The translations under genes were made by a program, and so were the position numbers. The notes beneath the pieces were generated by a model. The model searched no databases and was not told the origin of the DNA. It saw only the letters and a list, made by a program, of their open reading frames with translations. Positions 40,365-49,125 of a stretch of DNA of 64,000 bases are shown here, piece after piece; the stretch's first letter is position 1, and every line of letters starts with the position of its first letter. The DNA comes from Nitrosomonas sp. (GTDB taxonomy: Bacteria; Pseudomonadota; Gammaproteobacteria; Burkholderiales; Nitrosomonadaceae): positions 90,246-154,245 of the forward strand of contig JAIETK010000022.1 in NCBI GenBank assembly GCA_019745325.1. The letters run 5' to 3'.

Positions 40365-41321
40365 ATGGCTACTATACAACCAGTAGTGTTCTTTTTTGTT
40401 GCTGGGGTTCTGGCGGGCGTGATCAAGTCTGACCTGAAAATACCCGAAGCTTTGTACAAGAGTATGAGCTTGTTCTTGCTGATTGCCATTGGTTTCAAAG
40501 GCGGTGTGTCAATGGCGAAGTATGAAATCATGGAAGTATTACCAATTGCAGTTTCCATGGTGGTTTTATCGGCTTTGGTTCCATTAACCGCTTATCCGAT
40601 TTTAAGATTCGTCGGTAAATTCACCCAGGCTGATGCTGGCGCCATTTCCGCGCACTATGGCTCGGTCAGCGCGGTGACCTTTGCCGTGGGTGTGGCTTTC
40701 CTAGCGGCCAAGGATGAGCCTTCTGAAGGGTATATGGTCTTGATTATGGCGCTGATGGAAATACCCGCGTTGGTAACTGGTACAGTCCTGGCGCGCGCCG
40801 GTGCTGGCGGTGAAAAAACCCAATGGGGCAAGCTGATGCACGAGATTTTGACCGGTACCAGTCTTTATCTGTTAATTGTGGGCGTTCTCATCGGGTACTA
40901 TGCAGGGGTAGTAAAACTGGTATCGCCATTGGATAAAATGTTCATGGACTTGTTCATGGGCGTATTGGCATTCTTCCTGCTGGAAATGGGATTACTGGCA
41001 TCGGCGCGGTTGAAGGCGGTTATGGCAAAAGGTGTTTTTATTGTGTCGTTCGGGATTTTGTTCCCGTTGATGGCTGGAATGTTTGGCGCTTATTTGGGCT
41101 GGATCTTCGGTCTGACTGAGGGCGGCACCATGCTGTTGGCGGTCTTGTATGCCAGCTGTTCATATATTGCTGCACCGGCAGCTATGCGCATTGCAGTGCC
41201 GGATGCCGATCCCGCGGTTTCAATCGGTGCATCGCTGGGTGTAACGTTCCCTTTTAATATCTTTATCGGGGTACCGATTTACTGGGAAATGGCGCACTGG
41301 TTCCATGGCATGGCAGTATAA
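40365..41321 (+). CDS. sbtA: sodium-dependent bicarbonate permease SbtA
   Basis: A 318-residue inner-membrane transporter with about ten helices in two inverted halves. FFFVAGVLAGVIKSDLKIPE at the start, FKGGVSMAK, GAISAHYGSVSAVTFAVG and the C-terminal SYIAAPAAMRIAVP...SIGASLGVTFPFN are the hallmarks of SbtA, including the substrate-site serines of the GSVSA and S-x-G-A-S type segments. It imports bicarbonate with sodium and feeds autotrophic CO2 fixation. The start has a good AAGGAG site. The PII-like regulator gene sbtB follows after 38 bases. Confidence 0.93.
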   Translation: MATIQPVVFFFVAGVLAGVIKSDLKIPEALYKSMSLFLLIAIGFKGGVSMAKYEIMEVLPIAVSMVVLSALVPLTAYPILRFVGKFTQADAGAISAHYGSVSAVTFAVGVAFLAAKDEPSEGYMVLIMALMEIPALVTGTVLARAGAGGEKTQWGKLMHEILTGTSLYLLIVGVLIGYYAGVVKLVSPLDKMFMDLFMGVLAFFLLEMGLLASARLKAVMAKGVFIVSFGILFPLMAGMFGAYLGWIFGLTEGGTMLLAVLYASCSYIAAPAAMRIAVPDADPAVSIGASLGVTFPFNIFIGVPIYWEMAHWFHGMAV

Positions 41322-41359
41322 TAAAGTACTTAATTAACCGGACAATTAATGGGGAAAAT

Positions 41360-41677
41360 ATGAATAATACGATTGCTATGAGACGATTTGAAATCGTTAT
41401 CGGTATTGAGCAGCTTGAGCAACTGACGGATATATTGGAAAAATGTGAAGTACGTGGCTATACGGTACTTAAAAATGCAGGCGGTTTGGGATCGCGCGGT
41501 GTGCGTGATCCGGATGATGTACTGATGGAACAAGAGAACGTGATGGTTGTGCTTGCTTGCAAAGATGATCAGGCACAGAGAATTGTCAACGAAGTGCGGC
41601 CGGTATTGAAAAAATTGGGTGGTATGTGCCTGATTTCGGATTGTCTGTGGCTTGAGGGACCGGCAGTCTCTTATTAA
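41360..41677 (+). CDS. sbtB: PII-like regulator SbtB
   Basis: A 105-residue small trimeric PII-like protein. RFEIVIGIEQLEQLTDILEK and GYTVLKNAGGLGSRG (the T-loop region) and VLACKDDQAQRIVNEVRPVLKKLGG resemble SbtB. In cyanobacteria SbtB binds adenine nucleotides including cAMP and gates SbtA. Its position directly downstream of sbtA and before a strong terminator supports a two-gene unit. The C-terminus ends in LEGPAVSY without the two-Cys redox motif found in some cyanobacterial members; the two Cys it has (MCLISDCLW) are internal. Confidence 0.88.
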   Translation: MNNTIAMRRFEIVIGIEQLEQLTDILEKCEVRGYTVLKNAGGLGSRGVRDPDDVLMEQENVMVVLACKDDQAQRIVNEVRPVLKKLGGMCLISDCLWLEGPAVSY

Positions 41678-41707
41678 ACGGTTCTTGTTGTTGTTTCGTT
41701 TTATCCA

Positions 41708-41750
41708 GCAAAACGCGCAATAGGTTTCTATTGCGCGTTTTGCTTTATCG
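41708..41750. terminator. terminator after sbtAB
   Basis: GCAAAACGCGCAATAG and CTATTGCGCGTTTTGC form a perfect 16-bp stem with the loop GTTT. The lower part of the stem plus following bases gives TTTTGCTTT after the GC-rich CTATTGCGCG, so it should terminate sbtAB transcription. Confidence 0.85.
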
Positions 41751-41810
41751 CAAACGGTTTAGCCGATTGCCGGGAAATCCAAAAATCCGGCTTTGTTATT
41801 CAAGTTACCT

Positions 41811-42614
41811 ATGCATGCCATGCAAAAAACTACACCGCTGCTATTACAGGTTATCCGGGTAATTAAATTGCTGTTTCATGTCATATCCGGTGTATTGCAA
41901 TCGCTGGTGTATCCCTACTTTCCTCAGCACATCCGGCGATCGATGATGCAGCGATGGGCAACAGGCGTGCTGGCCTGTCTTGAAATCCGGTTGCAATGTT
42001 GCGGGAGCGTGCCGGTAGCGCAAGTGCAGCGGGTGCTGCTGGCGGCCAATCATGTTTCCTGGCTGGATGTGTGCGTGCTGATGGCTGCCTGCCCGACTCG
42101 TTTTGTCGCCAAAGCGGAGATCAGCCAATGGCCGGTTTTGGGGTTGCTAAGCCGGAATGTCGGCACGCTGTTTATCGAGCGTGCAAAACGCAGCGATACG
42201 CAGCGTATCAATCAGCAGATTGCAGAGGCGTTGGAGAATGGCGAAGTGGTGACGGTGTTTCCGGAAGGCACGACAACCGACGGCTTCCAGCTAAACCATT
42301 TTCATGCTTCTTTACTGCAATCGGCAGTCAATGCGGATGCCTTGCTTTATCCAGTGGCGATCCGGTATCGCAACGTTGCCGGCGGGATTTGCAGGGAAGC
42401 GGCGTATATCGATTCATCGCTGATTGTGTCGCTGCAGAACATACTCAGCCAGCCGCGGATTGAAGCGGCATTAACTTTCACGCCTCCAGTTCCAAGCGGT
42501 TTGAGAAATCGCCGGGAATTGGCACGCCTGGCCGAGCATGCGATTGCGGAAGTCTTGGCGGTGCCTATTGTCCACAAGGAATCTGGAAAATTTTCCGGTC
42601 TTCCAAGCGAATAG
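41811..42614 (+). CDS. plsC: 1-acyl-sn-glycerol-3-phosphate acyltransferase
   Basis: A 267-residue membrane acyltransferase that makes phosphatidic acid. An N-terminal amphipathic/hydrophobic segment precedes the catalytic NHVSWLD (the H(X)4D motif), then IERAKRSD and the substrate motif FPEGTTTDG. The start is uncertain: ATGs at 41811 and 41820 and a TTG at 41793 are all in frame and none has a good ribosome site. The 3' end overlaps the convergent apaH gene by 50 bases, which is unusual but both frames are well supported. Confidence 0.9.
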   Translation: MHAMQKTTPLLLQVIRVIKLLFHVISGVLQSLVYPYFPQHIRRSMMQRWATGVLACLEIRLQCCGSVPVAQVQRVLLAANHVSWLDVCVLMAACPTRFVAKAEISQWPVLGLLSRNVGTLFIERAKRSDTQRINQQIAEALENGEVVTVFPEGTTTDGFQLNHFHASLLQSAVNADALLYPVAIRYRNVAGGICREAAYIDSSLIVSLQNILSQPRIEAALTFTPPVPSGLRNRRELARLAEHAIAEVLAVPIVHKESGKFSGLPSE

Positions 42615-43368
42615 CGGTTAATTGCCTGCCCCAGACGCAACCGCTATCCAAGGCAATCACATGATCGCTCAGATGTAACCCTAATGCCGACCAATGCCCG
42701 CACACGATGGTATGCTGTTCACTGGCGCGGTGCGGCACGCGAAACCACGGTAAATAATCGGATGGAATGGTTGATAAAGTACCTTTAAAGTAAAGATTCA
42801 TTTTGCCATCGGCGGTACAAATCCGCATTCGCGTCATGGCATTGACGATGACGCGTAAACGGATGAAGCCGCTCCAGTCGTCAAACCAGTAATCGGGTTC
42901 ATTGCCATAGATGCCTGAAAAAATTTCGGGATAGCCGTCCTGACGTAAAGCGTTCTCCACTTCGGTCGACAGTTGCACGGCTTGAGCGATGGGCCAGGAA
43001 GGCAGCAAGCCGGCATGTACCATCGCATAGGGGCCTTCGCTGTGAAATAATTTCTGCTGACGCAGCCAATACAATAATTCCTCCCGGTCAGGCGCGTTGA
43101 GGATCGGTTGCAAGGTATCACTCGGATGATTTCTCCCGATACCCGCCGCAACCATCAATAAATGCAGATCATGATTCCCCAGTACGATTTGCACCGCATC
43201 GCCGGCTTGCTTGACATAGCGCAAGATCGCTAATGAATCCGGACCGCGGTTGACAAGATCCCCCACCAGCCATAATTTGTCTTGGGTGGGATCGAAGCGG
43301 ATTAACGCGATGAGGCGTTGGAATGCTGTGAAACAGCCTTGCAAATCACCAATCGCATAAATGGCCAT
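42565..43368 (-). CDS. apaH: bis(5'-nucleosyl)-tetraphosphatase, symmetrical
   Basis: A 267-residue metallophosphatase that splits Ap4A to two ADP and also removes nucleoside-tetraphosphate RNA caps. The metallophosphoesterase motifs are present: YAIGDLQGC, LVGDLVNRGPDS, VLGNHDLHLL and CGHWSALGL. The gene starts ten bases after dapB in the same direction and its 3' end overlaps plsC on the opposite strand. Confidence 0.96.
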   Translation of the reverse strand: MAIYAIGDLQGCFTAFQRLIALIRFDPTQDKLWLVGDLVNRGPDSLAILRYVKQAGDAVQIVLGNHDLHLLMVAAGIGRNHPSDTLQPILNAPDREELLYWLRQQKLFHSEGPYAMVHAGLLPSWPIAQAVQLSTEVENALRQDGYPEIFSGIYGNEPDYWFDDWSGFIRLRVIVNAMTRMRICTADGKMNLYFKGTLSTIPSDYLPWFRVPHRASEQHTIVCGHWSALGLHLSDHVIALDSGCVWGRQLTAIRLEDRKIFQIPCGQ

Positions 43369-43378
43369 GGCGAGGGTT

Positions 43379-44239
<861 letters not shown>

Positions 44240-44644
44240 TTATTTTTGACCACCGTTCTCTGGAGCGTTTTCTTCTTTTTCAGGGGGTGTTTGAGCCGGT
44301 TTTTGTTTTGCGGTCTCCTCTTTCGAGAAATTCATATAGTCTTCGATATTAATCAAAATATCATTGTCGAAGAAAAGCGTGAGCCGTTTTTGTTCAACCA
44401 GATCACCTTTTTCGCGGAACAAATAGACATAATCCCAGCGGTTGTCGCGAAAAGCGTCAATGATCAGCGGCGATCCCAATACGAATAACACCTGCGATTT
44501 GGTCATGCCGGGCTTTAATTTTTCCAGCATTTCATCAGTAACGACGTTTCCTTGCTGAACATCGATCCGATAAATGACATGCGGCAAGTATGAGCAGCTT
44601 GCCAGCAGCAAGAAAGTAAGCAGAACGGTAAATTTCGCAACCAT
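44240..44644 (-). CDS. bamE: outer membrane assembly lipoprotein BamE
   Basis: A 134-residue lipoprotein of the BAM complex. The signal peptide ends in LLASC (lipobox), followed by the BamE fold with QGNVVTDEMLEKLKPGMTKSQV and VLGSPLIIDAFRDNRWDYVY. The C-terminus is a low-complexity Lys/Pro/Glu tail. I use the ATG at 44644; an in-frame GTG at 44677 would place eleven polar residues before the signal peptide. Divergent from fur, as is common in Betaproteobacteria. Confidence 0.93.
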   Translation of the reverse strand: MVAKFTVLLTFLLLASCSYLPHVIYRIDVQQGNVVTDEMLEKLKPGMTKSQVLFVLGSPLIIDAFRDNRWDYVYLFREKGDLVEQKRLTLFFDNDILINIEDYMNFSKEETAKQKPAQTPPEKEENAPENGGQK

Positions 44645-44721
44645 TTTGTTGATATGATATGTTTCCAAAGTGAACACGGCGCTATATGATACAGTAAATT
44701 ATTTTCCGAACAGAGATAACT

Positions 44722-45162
44722 ATGGGTAACTTTGATGATCTGAAAAGCATCGATCTAAAAAACAGCGGCCTTAAAACGACACTGCCACGACTGAAAATAT
44801 TGAATTTATTCGAGCAAAGTAGTGTGCGGCATCTGTCGGCTGAGGATGTTTACAAGGAGCTGATTAATGAAGGCGAAGACATCGGGCTGGCGACAGTCTA
44901 CCGGGTGCTGACGCAGTTCGAACAGGCCGGATTGCTGGAACGGCACCATTTCGAGAGTGGTAAAGCGGTGTTTGAACTGAAAGGCGACGGTCATCACGAT
45001 CACTTGGTTTGCTTGCAGTGTGGCCGCGTGGAAGAATTCTACGATGCCGAAATCGAAAAACGTCAAACCGCCATCGCAAAAGAACGCGGTTTTAAGTTGC
45101 AAGAGCATTCTTTGTCGTTGTATGCGGATTGCATAAAACCCGATTGCCCGCATCGAAAATAA
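44722..45162 (+). CDS. fur: ferric uptake regulator
   Basis: A 146-residue iron-responsive repressor. The winged-helix region includes [15 protein letters not shown] and [11 protein letters not shown]...[18 protein letters not shown], and the metal-binding half includes [19 protein letters not shown], whose His and Cys residues form the regulatory and structural sites, plus C-terminal [11 protein letters not shown]. It shares a 77-base region with divergent bamE and is followed four bases later by a lytic transglycosylase gene. Confidence 0.96.
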   Translation: MGNFDDLKSIDLKNSGLKTTLPRLKILNLFEQSSVRHLSAEDVYKELINEGEDIGLATVYRVLTQFEQAGLLERHHFESGKAVFELKGDGHHDHLVCLQCGRVEEFYDAEIEKRQTAIAKERGFKLQEHSLSLYADCIKPDCPHRK

Positions 45163-45165
45163 AGA

Positions 45166-46437
45166 ATGCCAGCGATCGCGTTCAGCATTCCTTCAATCAA
45201 GACTCTCCTCGATCTCAGGGGGGCGCAGGCGGTTATTGTTGCGTTCGCCTTATCATTGTCAATACCGCATACAGAAGCCAGTAATCCCCAATTTGGCGAA
45301 TGTATCTCCCAAATCAAAGATCAAGCGAGAATCGAAGGGATTTCCGACCAAACAATCCAACAGGTTCTGGGGAAAGCAAGATATCTGCCGCGCGTGATTG
45401 AACTGGACCGGCGCCAGCCCGAATTCACGCAAACATTCGCAAACTACTTTGGTACGCGTATCAGCGAGGAACGCATTCAGCGCGGGCGGGAGCTATTGAC
45501 CAGGCATCGTGAGCTGCTGCGGCAGATTGAGCGGGGATCGGGCATACCGGCGCAATTTCTGGTTTCATTTTGGGGACTGGAAACCAACTATGGCGGTTTT
45601 TTTGGAGATTTCCGGATCACCGATTCGCTGGCGACATTGGCTTGCGATCCGCGCCGTAGCGGTTATTTTACGCAGGAACTGCTGAATGCGATGCGTATCG
45701 TTGATGCCGGTGATATTGCCGTAGAGCGGATGATCGGGTCTTGGGCGGGCGCGATGGGGCACATGCAATTCATGCCGTCGACTTTTTTAAGGTACGCCAG
45801 AGATATCGACGGCGACGGACGCCGCGATTTGTGGGGGAGTATTCCGGATGCGATGGGCTCCGCAGCCAATTTTTTACGCCAGCTGGGCTGGGTGCCGGGT
45901 TTAAACTGGGGGCAGGAAGTGCGTTTGCCGCCATCTTTCGATTATTCGCTGGCAGGGCGCGATCAGCTGATGAGCTATGCCGAGTGGCAGCGCCTTGGCG
46001 TAACGGCGATATCTGGTGCATCGCTGGGTCCTGCGGAGCAAAAAGCCGCACTGCTGGTGCCTTCCGGTCATCAAGGGCCGGCTTTCTTGGTGACCCAGAA
46101 CTTCCACGTGATCATGCGCTGGAATCGCTCGGAATTTTATGCATTATCCGTCGGACATCTGGCCGACCGGATCGCGGGTGCCGCGCGATTGCACCGCATG
46201 CCGCCGGTTGAAACCGTCAAAATTTCACGTGAACAAGTGCGTCAACTGCAAAGGGATTTACTGGCATTGGGAATCGACGCCGGTGAGGCGGACGGCGTGC
46301 TGGGTTCCACAACGCGGAAAGCGATCAGCCGTTTCCAGCAGAGAACACAACGCATCGCCGACGGCCATCTCGATACCGCCTTGTTGGTTGCGATTCGCGA
46401 AGCGGCAAACGGGGTAATGCAACAAATGGTGGAATAG
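45166..46437 (+). CDS. MltB-family lytic murein transglycosylase
   Basis: A 423-residue periplasmic enzyme. The N-terminus has a hydrophobic signal segment (QAVIVAFALSLSIPHTEAS). The catalytic SLT_2 domain has the Glu in FWGLETNYGG and continues with AGAMGHMQFMPSTFLRYA. A C-terminal peptidoglycan-binding domain (REQVRQLQRDLLALGIDAGEADGVLG split over the PG_binding_1 repeat) follows. The product cleaves glycan strands to 1,6-anhydro-MurNAc, the substrate of the AnmK encoded 30 kb upstream. It converges on mdh with a 12-base gap. Confidence 0.94.
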   Translation: MPAIAFSIPSIKTLLDLRGAQAVIVAFALSLSIPHTEASNPQFGECISQIKDQARIEGISDQTIQQVLGKARYLPRVIELDRRQPEFTQTFANYFGTRISEERIQRGRELLTRHRELLRQIERGSGIPAQFLVSFWGLETNYGGFFGDFRITDSLATLACDPRRSGYFTQELLNAMRIVDAGDIAVERMIGSWAGAMGHMQFMPSTFLRYARDIDGDGRRDLWGSIPDAMGSAANFLRQLGWVPGLNWGQEVRLPPSFDYSLAGRDQLMSYAEWQRLGVTAISGASLGPAEQKAALLVPSGHQGPAFLVTQNFHVIMRWNRSEFYALSVGHLADRIAGAARLHRMPPVETVKISREQVRQLQRDLLALGIDAGEADGVLGSTTRKAISRFQQRTQRIADGHLDTALLVAIREAANGVMQQMVE

Positions 46438-46449
46438 TTCCGGGTATTC

Positions 46450-47436
46450 TTAAACCAATAAGTGCCGGATGGCTTCTTGTTCGGCGACCAGTTCGCGGTA
46501 ACTGGCTTGCATTTTCTCGTTATCCGCGTCGGTGATTTCCAGATCCTCGACAATTCGATACCGGCCATTTTGGCAAGTGACCGGGAAACTATAAATCACA
46601 CCGCTGGGTATCCCGTAACTGCCGTTCGACGGTACCCCCATTGATACCCAATCGCCTTCCCGGGTGCCGAAGATCCAATCTTGCATGTGATTGATAATCG
46701 CATTGGCGGCGCTGGCTGCGCTGGATTTGCCGCGGCGCGCTTCAATGATCGCCGCGCCGCGTTTTTGCACGGTCGGGATAAAGTGGTGTTCGACCCATCC
46801 GGCATCGTTGATCAGCGTTGATACTTTGTCATTGCCGAACATGGCGTGACTCAAATCCGGGAATTGCGTGTTGGAGTGATTGCCCCATACGATCACTCTT
46901 TTGATGCCGGACACCGGTGCCCGGAGTTTTAACGCCGCTTGCGACAAGGCGCGATTGTGATCCAGCCGCAGCATCGCCGAAAAGTTGCTGGGATCCAAGT
47001 CAGGGGCGTTTTTCAAGGTGATATACGCATTGGTATTGGCCGGATTGCCAACCACTAGAATCTTCACGTCGCGTTTGGCTGCGGCGTTCAACGCCCTTCC
47101 TTGCGAAATGAATATCGGGCCATTCGCTGTGAGCAAGTCTTTCCGTTCCATATTTTCACCGCGCGGGCGCGCCCCGACCAGTAGGGCGATGTCGGCATTA
47201 TCGAATGCAACTTCCGGATTGTCGGTGGTAACAATGCCTGCTAGCAACGGAAAGGCGCAGTCATAAAGCTCCATTACCACGCCTTCAAAGAACGGTTGCG
47301 CTTCGGTCACATCGTGCAATTGCAAAATGACCGGCTGATCTTTGCCAAGCATGTCTCCCGCAGCAATGCGATATAACAGGTTATAACAAATCTGCCCGGT
47401 TGCTCCGGTGACGGCGATACGAATAGGCGATTTCAT
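46450..47436 (-). CDS. mdh: malate dehydrogenase
   Basis: A 328-residue NAD-dependent TCA-cycle enzyme of the longer betaproteobacterial type. [22 protein letters not shown] is the nucleotide-binding turn, [16 protein letters not shown] the mobile loop with substrate-binding Arg residues, [11 protein letters not shown] and LDHNRA the core, and [12 protein letters not shown] holds the catalytic His. Its upstream region of about 326 bases separates it from the divergent DUF5995 gene. Confidence 0.97.
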   Translation of the reverse strand: MKSPIRIAVTGATGQICYNLLYRIAAGDMLGKDQPVILQLHDVTEAQPFFEGVVMELYDCAFPLLAGIVTTDNPEVAFDNADIALLVGARPRGENMERKDLLTANGPIFISQGRALNAAAKRDVKILVVGNPANTNAYITLKNAPDLDPSNFSAMLRLDHNRALSQAALKLRAPVSGIKRVIVWGNHSNTQFPDLSHAMFGNDKVSTLINDAGWVEHHFIPTVQKRGAAIIEARRGKSSAASAANAIINHMQDWIFGTREGDWVSMGVPSNGSYGIPSGVIYSFPVTCQNGRYRIVEDLEITDADNEKMQASYRELVAEQEAIRHLLV

Positions 47437-47762
47437 TTTTTTCCAATCCTCGAAAAGCCACCAATAGGTTGGAAAATTGGCGGTATATGGGGAAATGTGA
47501 ACGGATTATACTTGCAATCAATGCCTCGCGGAAGAGCCGCTGCGCTGCGACTACCAGAATAAGGGCAGCATATTGATGATTGCATGCCGGAATAATTACT
47601 TTCCTTGAAAACGGATCACGGCAAGAAACCCGGCACGTTATGAAAATACAACATTGCAGACGGACGGAAATGCAACATAACCCGGACCGGATTGCCCGCT
47701 TTGGCTTGCATCACCGTGCACATTGCGTATGATGCAAGCACTCACAATTTCCAGGAGATGTC
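47437..47762. other. intergenic region between mdh and the DUF5995 gene
   Basis: About 326 bases between two divergent genes, with no open frame I would call. It should hold both promoters. A GGAGA-type ribosome site for the DUF5995 gene lies at its right edge. I see no convincing -35/-10 pair or repeat. Confidence 0.5.
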
Positions 47763-48542
47763 ATGTCGCCCACCAGCTTTCCTTCCGCCATTGCTTCCCC
47801 GGCCACAACCATTGACGAAGTCATTACGCAATTAACTGCCATCGTCGAATGGTCCAAACAAAATAATTCCCGCATGGGCTACTTCGCCGCGCTGTACCGC
47901 AAAGTGACGATCCAGGTCAAGAAAGGCATTCAGGAAAATTATTTTGACGACGGTCCGCGCATGGAACGGCTCGATGTGATTTTCGCCAATCGTTACATTC
48001 GCGCCTGTTATCTGCACTTTACCGACCAAACCCCGACCAAATCTTGGGTGCGGGCGTTTGACGCCACGCAACATTGGTGGCCGATCGTGTTGCAACATTT
48101 GTTGCTGGGCATGAATGCGCACATCAATCTGGATCTCGGCATCGCCGCAGCGGAAACCGTGTCGCCGGGGGAGCTGCAAAACCTCAAGGGTGATTTCGAC
48201 AAAATCAATGAAGTTCTGGCGGATTTGGTCGGCGGCGTGCAAAGCGAATTGGCGCAGATCTGGCCGGTGCTGGGGTTGCTCAACCGCTTTCTGGGTTCGG
48301 TGCAAACCGCCATCATCAATTTCAGCATGGAAAAAGCCCGTGATGCCGCATGGTCATTCGCGGAGAAGTTATCGCCGTTGCCGGGGCCGCAGCGCCAACA
48401 GGCAATCCGGGAAAAAGACGAAATGATGGCATTGTTTTCTAACGTGATTTCCCATCCGGGTTTTTACGGTTCACTCATCATCGGCATCATCCGCCTGGGA
48501 GAACGTGGCACCACACGCCAGCGCATCGAGATTCTGGAGTAA
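47763..48542 (+). CDS. DUF5995-family protein
   Basis: A 259-residue, mainly helical cytoplasmic protein of a family without a known function. RMGYFAALYRKVTIQVKKGI, DDGPRMERLDVIFANRYI and the strongly conserved QHLLLGMNAHINLDLGIAAAE are the features by which I recognise it; the His/Asn/Asp pattern in the last could bind a metal. The ATG follows CAGGAG by seven bases. It is followed by a DUF1428 gene in the same direction after 57 bases. Confidence 0.75.
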   Translation: MSPTSFPSAIASPATTIDEVITQLTAIVEWSKQNNSRMGYFAALYRKVTIQVKKGIQENYFDDGPRMERLDVIFANRYIRACYLHFTDQTPTKSWVRAFDATQHWWPIVLQHLLLGMNAHINLDLGIAAAETVSPGELQNLKGDFDKINEVLADLVGGVQSELAQIWPVLGLLNRFLGSVQTAIINFSMEKARDAAWSFAEKLSPLPGPQRQQAIREKDEMMALFSNVISHPGFYGSLIIGIIRLGERGTTRQRIEILE

Positions 48543-48599
48543 CGCATCCAGCGGTAATACCGCTGGATGAATGTGATTAACTGAAAAAGGGAGAACAAG

Positions 48600-48962
48600 A
48601 TGGGGATATATGTCGATGGTTACGTGCTTCCGATAGCTTGGAATAAACTGGACGAATATAAAAAAATGGCAGAGTTGGCCGGAATGGTCTGGAAAGAACA
48701 CGGTGCACTGGCTTATATGGAATGTGCCGGTGACGATCTCGAGCAGAAAGAAATGGTTTCGTTTAAGCAATTAACCGGTGCCAATGAAGAAGAAACAGTA
48801 ATTTTTGCATGGGTGGTTTTCGAATCGAAAGAACACCGTGATCGGGTCAATCAAGCTGTCATGGCGGATCCGCGTTTGGCCGGGGTGATGAATCCCGATG
48901 CGCATCCGTTCGATTGCAAGCGGATGGCATATGGCGGTTTTACCGCGATTGTCGACTTGTGA
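48600..48962 (+). CDS. DUF1428-family protein
   Basis: A 120-residue protein with a ferredoxin-like alpha/beta (dimeric ABM-like) fold pattern. YVDGYVLPIAWNKLDEYKKMAELAG at the N-terminus, WKEHGALAYMECAGDDL and the ending KRMAYGGFTAIVDL match DUF1428. Its role is unknown. A candidate ribosome site GGGAGAA lies about nine bases upstream. Confidence 0.85.
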   Translation: MGIYVDGYVLPIAWNKLDEYKKMAELAGMVWKEHGALAYMECAGDDLEQKEMVSFKQLTGANEEETVIFAWVVFESKEHRDRVNQAVMADPRLAGVMNPDAHPFDCKRMAYGGFTAIVDL

Positions 48963-49125
48963 TTTTTTTGCGGCTTGTAAGGCGCAATAGCCGAAGGGCA
49001 TTGCACCATTCACAAATCGTCGAGCGATAAAAAACTCAACATCGGGATTCGGTTTCAATTTCTGTCATATGATAAAAAATGTAGTATCAAAATTATCGAT
49101 GGACCTATAACGTGGGGAGGGCGAT

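Noticed and set aside
44861-44875. GCTGATTAATGA inside fur, resembling the dispersed repeat end
   Set aside because: It encodes conserved Fur residues (ELINEG) and only ten bases agree. No other repeat sequence flanks it.
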